A stretch of 28,171 nucleotides of DNA from RBG-16-66-20 sp049651845 (GTDB lineage Bacteria > Pseudomonadota > Gammaproteobacteria > Burkholderiales > SG8-39). The stretch's first letter is position 1. Every line of letters begins with the position of its first letter. Of this stretch, positions 1 to 7,455 are shown piece after piece. Both the position numbers and the translations under genes were made by a program. Below the pieces are notes generated by a model that was not told the DNA's origin, ran no database searches, and was given only the letters and a program-made list of their open reading frames with translations. The DNA lies in assembly GCA_049651845.1 (NCBI GenBank), contig JBASCW010000094.1, positions 1 to 28,171 of the forward strand. Reading direction: 5' to 3'.

Positions 1-501
1 GACGCGGACTTCGAGGCGCGCGCGCGCCGTCTGGGCCTGAGGTTCGGCGAGGCTGCCCCGGAGGATCTGCTTCTCGACTACACCCGGCTGTTCCTGGGGC
101 CGACCGACATCCTCGCCAAACCCTACGGTTCGGTATGGCTCGAGCCCGGCCGGGGCCTGATGCAGGACTCCACGATGGCCGTGCAGGCCCTGTACGAGGA
201 AGGCGGCTTCGAGCTTGCGGAAGATTTCCACGAGTTGCCCGACCATATCGCCGCGGAGCTCGAATTCCTCTACCTCCTGATTCACCGCCAGCACCAGGCG
301 CAGCAGTCCGGCGACGCCACCGCGATTGCCGAGGTCGACGCCCTGCGCCGGCGCTTTCTTGGCAGCCACCTCGGGCGCTGGGTCGGTCCGTTCACCGCCG
401 CCATGAAATCCGGGGCGACGGAGCCCTTTTATCGCGAGCTCGCGGAACTCACCGAGCGATTCGTCACCCAGGAAACCGCCGCTGCCGGAGGACTGACGTG
501 A
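1..501 (+). CDS. TorD-family molybdoenzyme chaperone, 3' part (5' end outside window)
   Basis: The reading frame is open from base 1 to the TGA at 499-501, giving the last 166 residues. The translation contains the TorD/DmsD family signature DYTRLFLGP followed by AKPYGSVWLEP, and later FHELPDHIAAELEFLYLL, matching the Leu/His/Asp-rich helix typical of these all-helical cytoplasmic chaperones. Family members bind the Tat leader and apo-form of a molybdopterin oxidoreductase and assist cofactor insertion before export. The gene is distinct from the second TorD-like gene at 13024-13683, so a different molybdoenzyme may lie just outside the left edge. Its stop overlaps the GTG start of the next gene by 4 nt, suggesting translational coupling. 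The start is not visible. Which enzyme it serves is not shown by the sequence. Confidence 0.88.
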   Translation, partial: DADFEARARRLGLRFGEAAPEDLLLDYTRLFLGPTDILAKPYGSVWLEPGRGLMQDSTMAVQALYEEGGFELAEDFHELPDHIAAELEFLYLLIHRQHQAQQSGDATAIAEVDALRRRFLGSHLGRWVGPFTAAMKSGATEPFYRELAELTERFVTQETAAAGGLT

Positions 502-818
502 AGAGCGAGCCGCCGAAGCACTACCGCAGGATCAGGAAGACCAACCCCGATTTCATCGCCTCCTGGGAGGCCATCGGCAAGGCGGTGCGCGACACCGGTC
601 CGCTGCCGCCCAAGACCGGTCACCTGATTCAGCTTGCTGCTGCCGCTGCGGTCCGCTCCTAGGGCGCCGTGCACAGCCATGTGCGCCGCCTGGTCGAGCT
701 GAAGGCGAAACCCACCGAGATCCGGCAGGCCATCATGCTGACTGCGGCGACCATCGGTTTTCCGGCGGTGATGGCGGCATTGTCCTGGGCCGACGACTTT
801 CTGGAACCCGATCGATAG
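498..818 (+). pseudogene. Carboxymuconolactone decarboxylase-like protein interrupted by an in-frame TAG
   Basis: A GTG at 498 overlaps the stop of the upstream chaperone gene. The frame reads 54 codons to a TAG at 660-662, then stays open for another 51 codons to the TAG at 816-818. The two halves join into one plausible carboxymuconolactone decarboxylase (CMD/AhpD-like) domain: KTGHLIQLAAAAAVRS, stop, GAVHSHVRRLVELKA, then EIRQAIMLTAATIGFPAVMAAL. From memory of related proteins the interrupted position is usually Glu (RSEGAVHSH), so one G-to-T change (GAG to TAG) would explain it. The protein lacks the CxxC pair of redox-active AhpD, so its chemistry is unknown. It may be a recent pseudogene, a sequencing error, or a readthrough case. 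It converges on acr3 with an 11-bp gap. Confidence 0.75.
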
Positions 819-829
819 CGAGACCGACG

Positions 830-1915
830 TTACGCCTCGTACCAGCCCTTCGACGCGTTCACGACCCTGACCACTAGGAGCATCACCGGCACCTCGATCA
901 GGACGCCGACGACGGTCGCGAGCGCGGCGCCGGACTCGAAGCCGAACAGGCTGATCGCGGCGGCGACCGCGAGCTCGAAGAAGTTCGACGCGCCGATCAG
1001 CGCCGAAGGACAGGCCACGCTGTGCTTCTCGCCCACCGCCCGGTTCAGCAGGTAGGCGACCGACGAATTGAAGAAAACCTGAATCAGGATCGGCACCGCG
1101 AGCAGCGCGATGACGAGCGGCTGCTCGAGGATGGCGTCGCCCTGGAACGCGAACAGCAGCAGCAGCGTGAGCAGCAGCGCGGCGACCGACCAGGGCTGGA
1201 TCGTCGCCATCGCGGCATCGAAGGTGCCCTGCCCGCGCGCGAGCAGCGCCTTGCGCAGGATCTGCGCGAGAATCACCGGGATCACGATGTAGAGCACGAC
1301 CGACGTGAGCAGCGTGTCCCAGGGCACCGCGATCGCGGATATGCCCAGCAGCAGGGCCACGATCGGCGCGAACGCGAAGATCATGATCACGTCGTTGAGC
1401 GCGACCTGCGACAGCGTGAAATAGGCATCCCCGTTCGTCAGCCGGCTCCACACGAACACCATTGCGGTACAAGGCGCCGCGGCGAGCAGGATCAGGCCGG
1501 CGATATAGCTGTCGATCTGGTCCGGGGGCAGTAGCGGCGCGAACAGCACGCGGATGAACAGCCAGGCGAGGAACGCCATCGAAAACGGCTTCACCAGCCA
1601 GTTGATCACCAGCGTGACGCCGATGCCCTTCACGTGGTCCTTCACCTGGTGCAGGGCGCCGAAGTCGATCTTGAGCAGCATCGGAATAATCATCACCCAG
1701 ATCAGGAAACCGACCGGAATGTTGACGCGTGCCACTTCCATCGCGCCAAGGGCGCGCACCGGGCCCGGCAGCGCCTGCCCCAGCAGGATGCCGGCGACGA
1801 TGCACAGGAACACCCACAGCGTCAGCCAGCGCTCGAAGAAGCCGATCGCCGGCTTCTCCTCCAGCGCTGCGCCGGTTGCTTGATCAGCAGCAGCCACCGG
1901 CGGACTTCGCGTCAA
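830..1915 (-). CDS. acr3: Arsenite efflux transporter Acr3 (ArsB/ACR3 family)
   Basis: The 361-residue protein has about ten hydrophobic segments and the ACR3 hallmarks: the LLAAAPCTAMVFVWSRLTNGD segment with conserved Cys149, which is essential for As(III) transport in studied family members, and CPSALIGASNFFELAVAAAIS late in the protein. It exports As(OH)3 from the cytoplasm using the proton motive force. It is the last gene of arsR-arsC-arsM-acr3. Its ATG lies inside arsM, a 32-bp overlap; no other ATG precedes the first membrane segment, and a GTG at codon 7 is an alternative. Length fits the bacterial ACR3 group. It removes As(III) made by ArsC. Whether it also exports As(III) for oxidation by the periplasmic Arx enzyme is inference. 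Confidence 0.95.
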   Translation of the reverse strand: MTRSPPVAAADQATGAALEEKPAIGFFERWLTLWVFLCIVAGILLGQALPGPVRALGAMEVARVNIPVGFLIWVMIIPMLLKIDFGALHQVKDHVKGIGVTLVINWLVKPFSMAFLAWLFIRVLFAPLLPPDQIDSYIAGLILLAAAPCTAMVFVWSRLTNGDAYFTLSQVALNDVIMIFAFAPIVALLLGISAIAVPWDTLLTSVVLYIVIPVILAQILRKALLARGQGTFDAAMATIQPWSVAALLLTLLLLFAFQGDAILEQPLVIALLAVPILIQVFFNSSVAYLLNRAVGEKHSVACPSALIGASNFFELAVAAAISLFGFESGAALATVVGVLIEVPVMLLVVRVVNASKGWYEA

Positions 1916-2750
1916 CCCGCCCCGATGCGGCGGCCGGCTTGGTTGCCCGGATGAACGCGCTCAGGAACTTGCCGTCCACCTCCGGCCCGATGACGCTCGC
2001 ATCGATGCCTTGGTCGGCGAGGAACGCGCTCGCGTCTTCGGCCCGGTAGATGCGCGTGGGCTCGATCGCCACGTCCGCGAACCCGGCCGCGGCAAGCTTG
2101 GCGCGGTATTCGCCTTCGTCCAATGCCCCTGCCACGCACCCGACCCATAGGAGAATGCTGCTGCGGATTCCGGCGGGTATCTCGCCGCGCGTCACCACGT
2201 CGGACACGGCGAACCTGCCGCCCGGCTTCAGCACCCGGAACGCCTCGCGCAACACGCGGTCCTTGTCCCCTGAAAGATTGATCACGCAGTTGGAAATGAT
2301 CACATCCACCGAGTCGTCCGGCAGCGGAATGTTCTCGATTTCGCCTTTCAGGAACTCCACGTTTTGCGCGCCGGCCTTGCGCTTGTTGTCGTTGGCGAGC
2401 GCCAGCATCTCGTCGGTCATGTCGAGCCCGAAGGCTTTTCCCGTCGGCCCCACGCGCCTCGCCGACAGCAGGACATCGATGCCGCCGCCCGAGCCCAGAT
2501 CCAGCACCACCTCGCCCGCCTTCAATTCCGCGAGTGCGGTGGGGTTGCCGCAGCCCAGCGACGCCTGCACGGCGGCATCCGGCAGCTGGTCTTTCTGCGC
2601 GTCCTCGTAGAGATTGCCCGTGATCGGATCGCAGCTCCCCGCGTCGCCGGGCCTGGACCCACAGCACGCCCCCTGGGAGCCTGCAGCGACGTTCAATGCC
2701 GCGCTCGCGTATCTCTCCTTGACGACGGTTTTGAGATCGGTCTTTTCCAT
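1884..2750 (-). CDS. arsM: Arsenite S-adenosylmethionine methyltransferase ArsM
   Basis: The 288-residue class I SAM methyltransferase has motif I VLDLGSGGGIDVLLSA (about 82-97) and the three cysteines that bind As(III) in this family: Cys67 in SLGCGNP, Cys155 in ISNCVINLS and Cys205 in WVGCVAGAL. Extra cysteine pairs occur near the N-terminus (Cys29-Cys30) and at the very C-terminus (GGCC). Members methylate As(III) stepwise to mono-, di- and trimethylated arsenicals using SAM and thiols. The start ATG at 2750 lies inside the 3' end of arsC (58-bp overlap) and is preceded by GGGAGAAATC, a good ribosome binding site, so translation probably re-initiates. It sits between arsC and acr3 in the resistance operon. 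Confidence 0.95.
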   Translation of the reverse strand: MEKTDLKTVVKERYASAALNVAAGSQGACCGSRPGDAGSCDPITGNLYEDAQKDQLPDAAVQASLGCGNPTALAELKAGEVVLDLGSGGGIDVLLSARRVGPTGKAFGLDMTDEMLALANDNKRKAGAQNVEFLKGEIENIPLPDDSVDVIISNCVINLSGDKDRVLREAFRVLKPGGRFAVSDVVTRGEIPAGIRSSILLWVGCVAGALDEGEYRAKLAAAGFADVAIEPTRIYRAEDASAFLADQGIDASVIGPEVDGKFLSAFIRATKPAAASGRVDAKSAGGCC

Positions 2751-3259
2751 GATTTCTCCCAGGTAATCCGGCCGATTTCGTCCAGCCTGCCTGCCACGGC
2801 GAGGCGATCGAGCTCATCGAGCGGCAGGTCGAGCATCAGGTTGATTCGCGCACTCAGCGTCCGGAACGCGAGCAGAAACGCGCGGCGCTTGTCGTCGTCG
2901 TTTCCTTGCACCGCTGCGGGATCGGGCACGCCCCAATGCGCAGTGACCGGCTGTCCGGGCCAATACGGACATGGCTCGGCCGCCGCGCTATCGCACACGG
3001 TGAACACGAAGTCCATCTTCGGCGCATCGGGTGCGGAGAATTCGTCCCAGCTCTTGGAGCGCAACCCCGCGGCGCCGATACCGTTCTTCTCCAGCAACTC
3101 GATCGCGAACGGATTCACGCATCCACCCGGCTTGCTTCCGGCGCTGTAGGCCTTGAAGCGGCCCCTGCCCACCGCGTTGAGATACGCCTCGGCGAGGACC
3201 GAACGCGCCGAGTTGCCGGTGCAGAGGAACAGCACATTCCACACGCGGGACGCTGTCAT
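2693..3259 (-). CDS. arsC: Arsenate reductase ArsC, low-molecular-weight phosphatase (thioredoxin-coupled) type
   Basis: The 188-residue protein begins MTASRVWNVLFLCTGNSARS. CTGNSARS is the CX5R P-loop of the low-molecular-weight tyrosine phosphatase fold, with catalytic Cys13. Further cysteines lie in PGGCVNP, FTVCDSAAAEPCPYW, as in the redox relay of Trx-linked arsenate reductases. It reduces As(V) to As(III) in the cytoplasm. The frame is open further upstream, but ATG 3259 is the natural start because it overlaps the arsR stop (ATGA). The C-terminus continues about 23 residues past the expected family end (EIGRI) as a basic tail running into arsM. This tail may be a by-product of the overlap or of a shifted stop. 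Confidence 0.93.
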   Translation of the reverse strand: MTASRVWNVLFLCTGNSARSVLAEAYLNAVGRGRFKAYSAGSKPGGCVNPFAIELLEKNGIGAAGLRSKSWDEFSAPDAPKMDFVFTVCDSAAAEPCPYWPGQPVTAHWGVPDPAAVQGNDDDKRRAFLLAFRTLSARINLMLDLPLDELDRLAVAGRLDEIGRITWEKSWKRPISKPSSRRDTRARH

Positions 3260-3597
3260 TCGCGCTGGCGCTGTTTCGGCCTGACGAACGGGATCGGCGC
3301 CGGAACACAGGCTTTGCCCCCGCAACAGTCTTCCGTGAGATAGGCGAGCAAGCGGCCCATGCCCTCGAAATCGGCGCTGTAGATCACGAACCGGCCGTCC
3401 TGGCGGCTGCGCGCCAGACCGGCGCGCGTCAGGCCGGCGAGGTGGAATGACAGCGTGGCGGGCGGCAGGTCGAGCTCCTCCGCGATGCTCCCGGCCGCCA
3501 TGCCAGCGGGCCCCGCTTGCACGAGCAAGCGGAAAATCGCCAGCCGCGAGCCCTGCGCGAGTGCGCTCAGCGCCTGTACTGCCTGTTTCGTTTCCAT
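3256..3597 (-). CDS. arsR: ArsR-family arsenite-responsive repressor
   Basis: This is a 113-residue winged-helix repressor. The recognition helix region reads AEELDLPPATLSFHLAGLTRAGL (about 40-62), followed by the wing SRQDGRFVIYS. The C-terminal DCCGGKACVPA puts cysteines at 91, 92 and 97, resembling the C-terminal Cys-Cys/Cys As(III) site of the Acidithiobacillus-type ArsR rather than the CVC-in-recognition-helix site of plasmid R773 ArsR. Start ATG 3597 was chosen because family proteins begin METKQAVQALSALA and because a promoter ends directly before it. Its stop overlaps arsC by 4 nt. It is expected to dissociate from DNA on binding As(III) and de-repress arsRCM-acr3. Confidence 0.94.
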   Translation of the reverse strand: METKQAVQALSALAQGSRLAIFRLLVQAGPAGMAAGSIAEELDLPPATLSFHLAGLTRAGLARSRQDGRFVIYSADFEGMGRLLAYLTEDCCGGKACVPAPIPFVRPKQRQRE

Positions 3598-3633
3598 TAT
3601 TCTAGAATAGTCGAATTGATGACCGGATGTCAA
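3592..3633 (-). promoter_or_regulatory. Predicted arsR promoter with overlapping palindromic operator
   Basis: On the minus strand TTGACA (3633-3628) is followed after 18 bp by TATTCT (3609-3604). The palindrome ATTCTAGAAT overlaps the -10 element and is a good ArsR operator candidate. The ATG of arsR begins only 6 bases after the -10 hexamer, so the transcript may start at or next to the initiator codon (leaderless or nearly so). Promoter and operator are read directly from sequence; their use is inferred. Confidence 0.6.
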
Positions 3634-3650
3634 TCTCCCCGCGACGATGT

Positions 3651-4997
3651 TCAGTCCGCCGCCGGCGCGTCCGGCTCGGACACGCCCAGCTTGCGCATCT
3701 TCTCCCAGAGGTTCTTGCGGCTGATGCCGAGCATCTCGGCAGTGCGCGTCATCTGCCACCCTTGGCGTTCGAGCTCGGCGGCGATGTAGCGGCGCTCGCA
3801 CTCGTGCAGGTATTCGCCGAGGTTGCCGCGGATCGCGGTTTCGGCGGTCTGCGGGTTCACGCTCGCGTCGAAGCAGATTTCGGGCAGGATCATCGCGGTG
3901 CGCGAGAGAATGCATGCGCGCTCGATGCAGTGCTTGAGCTCGCGCACGTTGCCGGGCCACGGGTAGGTGAGCAGCGCGCGCTCGGTGAGCGGGTGCAGGT
4001 GGCGCTGCTCGCCGGGATGCGCCTGCAGCCACTCGCGCAGGAAGCGCTGCGCGAAGCACAGGACATCCTCGCGGCGCTCGCGCAGCGGCGGCACCCTGAC
4101 GTGGATCACGTTGACGCGGTAGTACAGGTCCTCGCGGAACTGGCCCGACTCGACCAGCTTCTTCAGGTCGCGGTGCGTGGCGAGCACCAGCCGGAACTGG
4201 ACGGCGACGGTGCGCTCGCCGCCCACGCGCACGATCGAATGCTCCTGGATGGCGCGCAGCAGCTTGGACTGCATGGCGAGCGGCATATCGCCGATCTCGT
4301 CGAGGAAAAGCGTCCCGCGGTCGGCCTGCTCGAAATAGCCCCGCCGGGCGCGGATCGCGCCGGTGAAGGCACCCCTTTCGTGCCCGAACAGCTCGGACTC
4401 CATCAGCGATTCGGCGACCGCGCCGCAATTCACCGCGACGAAAGGCTTTTCGGCATCCCCGTAGGCGAGTTCGTGAAAGGCTCGCGCGATGCGTTCCTTG
4501 CCCACCCCGGATTCGCCCGAAATCAGCAGCGTCGCCGCCTGCGCGGCGATACGCGGCAGCTGCGCCTCGATCGAGCGCATCGCCGGAGACACGCCGAGGT
4601 CGCGGTCCTGCGCCTGGCAGGATGCGGCGCTCAGCGTCCGCACCTTGGCGACCAACTGCTCTAGGTCGAACGGCTTGGTCACGTAATCGGCGGCGCCGAG
4701 CTTGAGCAGCGCGACCGCGCCATCGACGGTCCCATAGCCGGTGATGAACACGAACGGCGGCAGCGGCCGGCCGAGCGCGAGCAGCTCGCGGAAGAGCTGC
4801 TCGCCCGTGCCGTCGGGCAGGAGGATGTCACTGATCACCGCGGCGTAAGCGCGGCTTTCGATCGATCGCCGGGCGGACTGCGCATCGCGCTGCCATTCCA
4901 CCGCGAATCCTTCCAGCCGGAAGCGGTCGCAGAGCGACTCGCCCATGATCGAGTCGTCTTCGATCAGGCAAAGCCGCGGCGGCTCGCGTGCGTTCAC
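3651..4997 (-). CDS. arxR: Sigma-54-dependent response regulator, ArxR type (NtrC family)
   Basis: The 448-residue protein has three domains: an N-terminal receiver with acidic pocket EDD (13-15) and phosphoacceptor Asp57 in ISDILLPDG; an AAA+ domain with Walker A GESGVGKE, the sigma-54-contacting loop GAFTGA, Walker B TLFLDEIGD and the R-finger region; and a C-terminal Fis-type helix-turn-helix, TRTAEMLGISRKNLWEKMRKLG. It would bind upstream DNA and open sigma-54 promoters when phosphorylated. Its ATG overlaps the stop of the kinase gene (ATGA), so the pair is co-translated. The predicted target is the sigma-54 promoter at 7456-7473 upstream of the divergent oxidase operon. The arx name rests on context; AioR and TtrR relatives share this layout. 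Confidence 0.88.
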   Translation of the reverse strand: MNAREPPRLCLIEDDSIMGESLCDRFRLEGFAVEWQRDAQSARRSIESRAYAAVISDILLPDGTGEQLFRELLALGRPLPPFVFITGYGTVDGAVALLKLGAADYVTKPFDLEQLVAKVRTLSAASCQAQDRDLGVSPAMRSIEAQLPRIAAQAATLLISGESGVGKERIARAFHELAYGDAEKPFVAVNCGAVAESLMESELFGHERGAFTGAIRARRGYFEQADRGTLFLDEIGDMPLAMQSKLLRAIQEHSIVRVGGERTVAVQFRLVLATHRDLKKLVESGQFREDLYYRVNVIHVRVPPLRERREDVLCFAQRFLREWLQAHPGEQRHLHPLTERALLTYPWPGNVRELKHCIERACILSRTAMILPEICFDASVNPQTAETAIRGNLGEYLHECERRYIAAELERQGWQMTRTAEMLGISRKNLWEKMRKLGVSEPDAPAAD

Positions 4998-6445
4998 GCA
5001 GCACCTTCGAGCGGCAGGCCGACCTCGAAGCGCGTGTCACCGGGAAAGCTCCGCGCCGAGATGCGGCCGCCGAGCTGCTGCACGATCTGGTAAGTGACCC
5101 ACAGGCCCAGGCCGTGCCCCCCGCTCTCGGAGCGGGCGAACGGTTCAAACAGGTGATCGAGTCGCTCTGCGGGGATGTGCGCGCCGTCGTTGCCCACGAC
5201 GATGCGCAGCGCCCCGTGCGCGCGTTCCACGGCGCACGAGACGCGGCCGCCGGAATCCACCGCCCGGAACGCGTTGAGCAGAAGGTTGATCAGGATCTGG
5301 CGCACCGCGGTCGAGGGCAGCGGCACGTCTTCGCCGAGCCGGTTGTCCCATTCGAGCCGCGCCTGCATGCGGTGCGCGTCGGCGAGCACCAGCGTCCTCA
5401 CGTCCTCGATGTCCTGCGGCGCCAGCGGGTGCGCCGCGAACCTGGCCTCGACCAGCAGCGCAGCGACGGTCTCCCGGATCTGCGTCAGGCCCCGTTCGAG
5501 CAGCGCGATGGTCTTGAGCGTCATCGGATCGCCATTGCCGTGGCGCCGGAAGGTGTCGATAGCGTTGAGCATGCCGCCGAGAGGATTGTTGATCTCGTGG
5601 GCGATTCCGGCCGAGAGCCGACCGAGCGCCGCGAGGCGCTCCGAGTGAATGATCTGGCGCTCGAACTCGGCCTTGTCGCGCAGGCCCGCGAGCATCTCGC
5701 GGAAGGCGGTCGCAAGCCGCCCGATCTCGTCCTTGGATTCCTCGAGCTGGAGTGTTGCTACGGCCGGATCGGCGCGGCCGACGCCGCTCATGCGTTCGGC
5801 GAGGTCCACCAGCGGGGCGGCAAAGCGTTGCGCCCAGTACCAGCTCGCGGTGATGACGATCGCGAGCACCGCGAGCGCCACGAGCGCCGCCTGCTCGATG
5901 ATGCCACGCAGACGAGGCAGAAAGATGTCGCGCGAGTACGCCGCGACAAGCGTGCCCAGCAAAACGCCGTCCGCGGCGATCGGCGTCAGCATGTACAGAT
6001 GCTGCGTGTCTTTGCGGTCCACCAGCCGGGGTGCGCTCTGCGAGCGGCTGCGCAGTTCCTCGACCAGCGGTAGCGGGTCCGGGATCGCCGTCGCAACCTC
6101 GGCGAGCACCGGAAAACGGTCGGCGCGGCTGGAAACGTAGATCCGCAGCTGCGGGTCGACGATCGCGAGCCACTCGGCGGCGAGCGGCGAATCGGCGCGC
6201 ACGCCGGTCTGGGACGGCGAGGTGATGATCTCGTAGGCCCGCCAGACGTCATCGTGCACCAGCGGCGCGACCAGCGTGTGCGCGAGCACCCGGCCCATCG
6301 CATCGGCGGTTTCGACCAAATCGCGCTTGAAGTCGTCGTACTCGCGCGCCACCAGCGCGGCCGAGACCACGATCGCGGTGACCACGATCAGTATGCTGCC
6401 GCGCAGCGGGATCTTGTACCTCAGGCTGAGGTCGCGCAGCCGCAT
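4994..6445 (-). CDS. arxS: Membrane sensor histidine kinase, ArxS type
   Basis: The 483-residue protein has TM1 (about 17-33), a periplasmic sensor segment of about 150 residues, TM2 (about 186-204), a HAMP linker, then HisKA with His283 in LSAGIAHEINNPLGG, and an ATPase domain with N-box Asn391 (INLLLNAFRA) and GHGLGL at 443-448. It would autophosphorylate and pass phosphate to Asp57 of the regulator encoded directly downstream (4-nt overlap). It lies 3 bp after the periplasmic binding protein gene. This three-gene arrangement matches the XSR modules controlling arsenite oxidases (aioXSR, arxXSR), where the binding protein presents As(III) to the kinase. The signal specificity is inferred from context. 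Confidence 0.86.
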   Translation of the reverse strand: MRLRDLSLRYKIPLRGSILIVVTAIVVSAALVAREYDDFKRDLVETADAMGRVLAHTLVAPLVHDDVWRAYEIITSPSQTGVRADSPLAAEWLAIVDPQLRIYVSSRADRFPVLAEVATAIPDPLPLVEELRSRSQSAPRLVDRKDTQHLYMLTPIAADGVLLGTLVAAYSRDIFLPRLRGIIEQAALVALAVLAIVITASWYWAQRFAAPLVDLAERMSGVGRADPAVATLQLEESKDEIGRLATAFREMLAGLRDKAEFERQIIHSERLAALGRLSAGIAHEINNPLGGMLNAIDTFRRHGNGDPMTLKTIALLERGLTQIRETVAALLVEARFAAHPLAPQDIEDVRTLVLADAHRMQARLEWDNRLGEDVPLPSTAVRQILINLLLNAFRAVDSGGRVSCAVERAHGALRIVVGNDGAHIPAERLDHLFEPFARSESGGHGLGLWVTYQIVQQLGGRISARSFPGDTRFEVGLPLEGAA

Positions 6446-6448
6446 GCC

Positions 6449-7297
6449 TCAGCCCCGATCCACTGCGCGCATCATCCCGGCGATGCTGTCGAAGAGCTTC
6501 GGATCGCCGCGCACGAAACCGTCCAGGTTGAGCTGCCGCAGCAGCGCGCCGCCCACTCTGTCGGCGCCCATGCCGAGCAGCACGGCCTGCATCGCATCCA
6601 CGGTCGCCGCGGAGGCTGCCGCGCTCGCCACGAAGGGCGGGTGGCCAAATTGCGGCGACTTCTCGACCACGCGCGTGCGGCCCGTCAGCTCGGGGTACAG
6701 GCGCGCGAGCGTCTCCCAGACGTAGCCGTCTACCGCGCCGCCTTGCGCCACGCCCGAAGCCACCGCCTCGACCACCTTGCGGTGCGCCAGCGTGAAGAAG
6801 GTGCGCGCGAAAAACGCTCCCGGTGCCGTGTTGCGCCGGTGTAACTGGTAGCGCGTAAAAAGATGGCCCGAGTTCGAGTCCGGGTCGGAAAAGGCGAACA
6901 CCTTGCCGCGAAGATCGTCCAGCGTGCGCGTCGCCGAATCCGACGCCGATACGATCAGGTACGAGCGGTACAGCGGCTCGCCCTCGAAAAGCGGCACCGC
7001 GACGAGCTTCAGCTGGTCGCGGTGCCGGACATACGGGTAGCCGCAGATCCAGGCGAACTCCAGCCGGCCCTCGCGAAGCGGATCGACGATCTCCCGGTAC
7101 GTCTGGCGCTGCAGGAATTCCACCGGGCGCTTCAGCCGCGCTTCGACGTAGCTCCGCCAAGCATGTATGAAGGCCATCTGATCGTCGAGGAACACCTTGG
7201 TGAGGCCGACCTTGAGCGGTGCACGGGCGAGCGGCTGCGCCCGCGCGGCGAACGGCGCGAGTGCGAGCGCTGCGATCAGCCGCCTGCGAATCTGCAT
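6449..7297 (-). CDS. arxX: Periplasmic PhnD-like binding protein, predicted As(III) sensor ArxX
   Basis: The 282-residue protein starts with signal peptide MQIRRRLIAALALAPFAARAQ (cleavage likely after ARA) and belongs to the PhnD-like substrate-binding superfamily: DPLREGRLEFAWICGYPYV, then FAFSDPDSNSGHL and VASGVAQGGAVDGYVWE. ATG 7297 was chosen because it starts the signal peptide and follows GAGGGGG; frame-open ATGs at 7315 and 7357 would place charged residues before it. The only cysteine is Cys85, in WICGYP, at the place where AioX proteins have the Cys implicated in As(III) sensing. It probably binds As(III) and activates ArxS. A role for another oxyanion, such as arsenate or phosphite, is not excluded. 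Confidence 0.85.
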   Translation of the reverse strand: MQIRRRLIAALALAPFAARAQPLARAPLKVGLTKVFLDDQMAFIHAWRSYVEARLKRPVEFLQRQTYREIVDPLREGRLEFAWICGYPYVRHRDQLKLVAVPLFEGEPLYRSYLIVSASDSATRTLDDLRGKVFAFSDPDSNSGHLFTRYQLHRRNTAPGAFFARTFFTLAHRKVVEAVASGVAQGGAVDGYVWETLARLYPELTGRTRVVEKSPQFGHPPFVASAAASAATVDAMQAVLLGMGADRVGGALLRQLNLDGFVRGDPKLFDSIAGMMRAVDRG

Positions 7298-7332
7298 TGC
7301 CCCCTCGCTGCACATTCTATTCCGGTGCACGC

Positions 7333-7347
7333 GCCGCGAATCGCGGC
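7333..7347. repeat. Perfect inverted repeat GCCGCGA-A-TCGCGGC between arxX and arxB'
   Basis: Seven base pairs flank a single central base. It lies 36 bp upstream of the arxX ATG. It could be an operator for arxX. As an RNA hairpin it would need the inner pairs open to form a loop. A weak -10-like TAGAAT for arxX follows at 7319-7314, but no convincing -35 is seen. Confidence 0.4.
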
Positions 7348-7378
7348 TTTCGTCCAATGCGAGTCGCTAGCGGCGAGA

Positions 7379-7394
7379 GTCACGTACAGGTAAC
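7379..7394. promoter_or_regulatory. Candidate ArxR site 1 (GTCAC-N6-GTAAC)
   Basis: GTCACGTACAGGTAAC is an imperfect inverted repeat sharing 11 of 16 bases with the perfect palindrome at 7411-7426. The centres are 32 bp apart, about three helical turns, so both would face the same side of the DNA. It is centred about 96 bp upstream of the predicted sigma-54 start point. This fits an upstream activating site for an NtrC-family activator; binding by ArxR is inferred. Confidence 0.5.
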
Positions 7395-7410
7395 GTAGGG
7401 CTGGGCGTTT

Positions 7411-7426
7411 GTTACCGGCCGGTAAC
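7411..7426. promoter_or_regulatory. Candidate ArxR site 2, perfect palindrome GTTACCGGCCGGTAAC
   Basis: This is a perfect 16-bp palindrome in the intergenic region between the regulatory genes and the oxidase operon, centred about 64 bp upstream of the predicted sigma-54 start point. Together with the related site at 7379-7394 it forms a tandem, helically phased pair. NtrC-family activators typically bind such dyads as dimers and oligomerise. It could also control divergent arxX. Confidence 0.6.
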
Positions 7427-7455
7427 GGATCGCGCCGCACTCAAGCGCAGACGCG

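Noticed and set aside
3256..4428. Long minus-strand frame extending arsR upstream to 390 residues
   Set aside because: The upstream part overlaps arxR in another frame and has shadow composition; ArsR family start and promoter lie at 3597.
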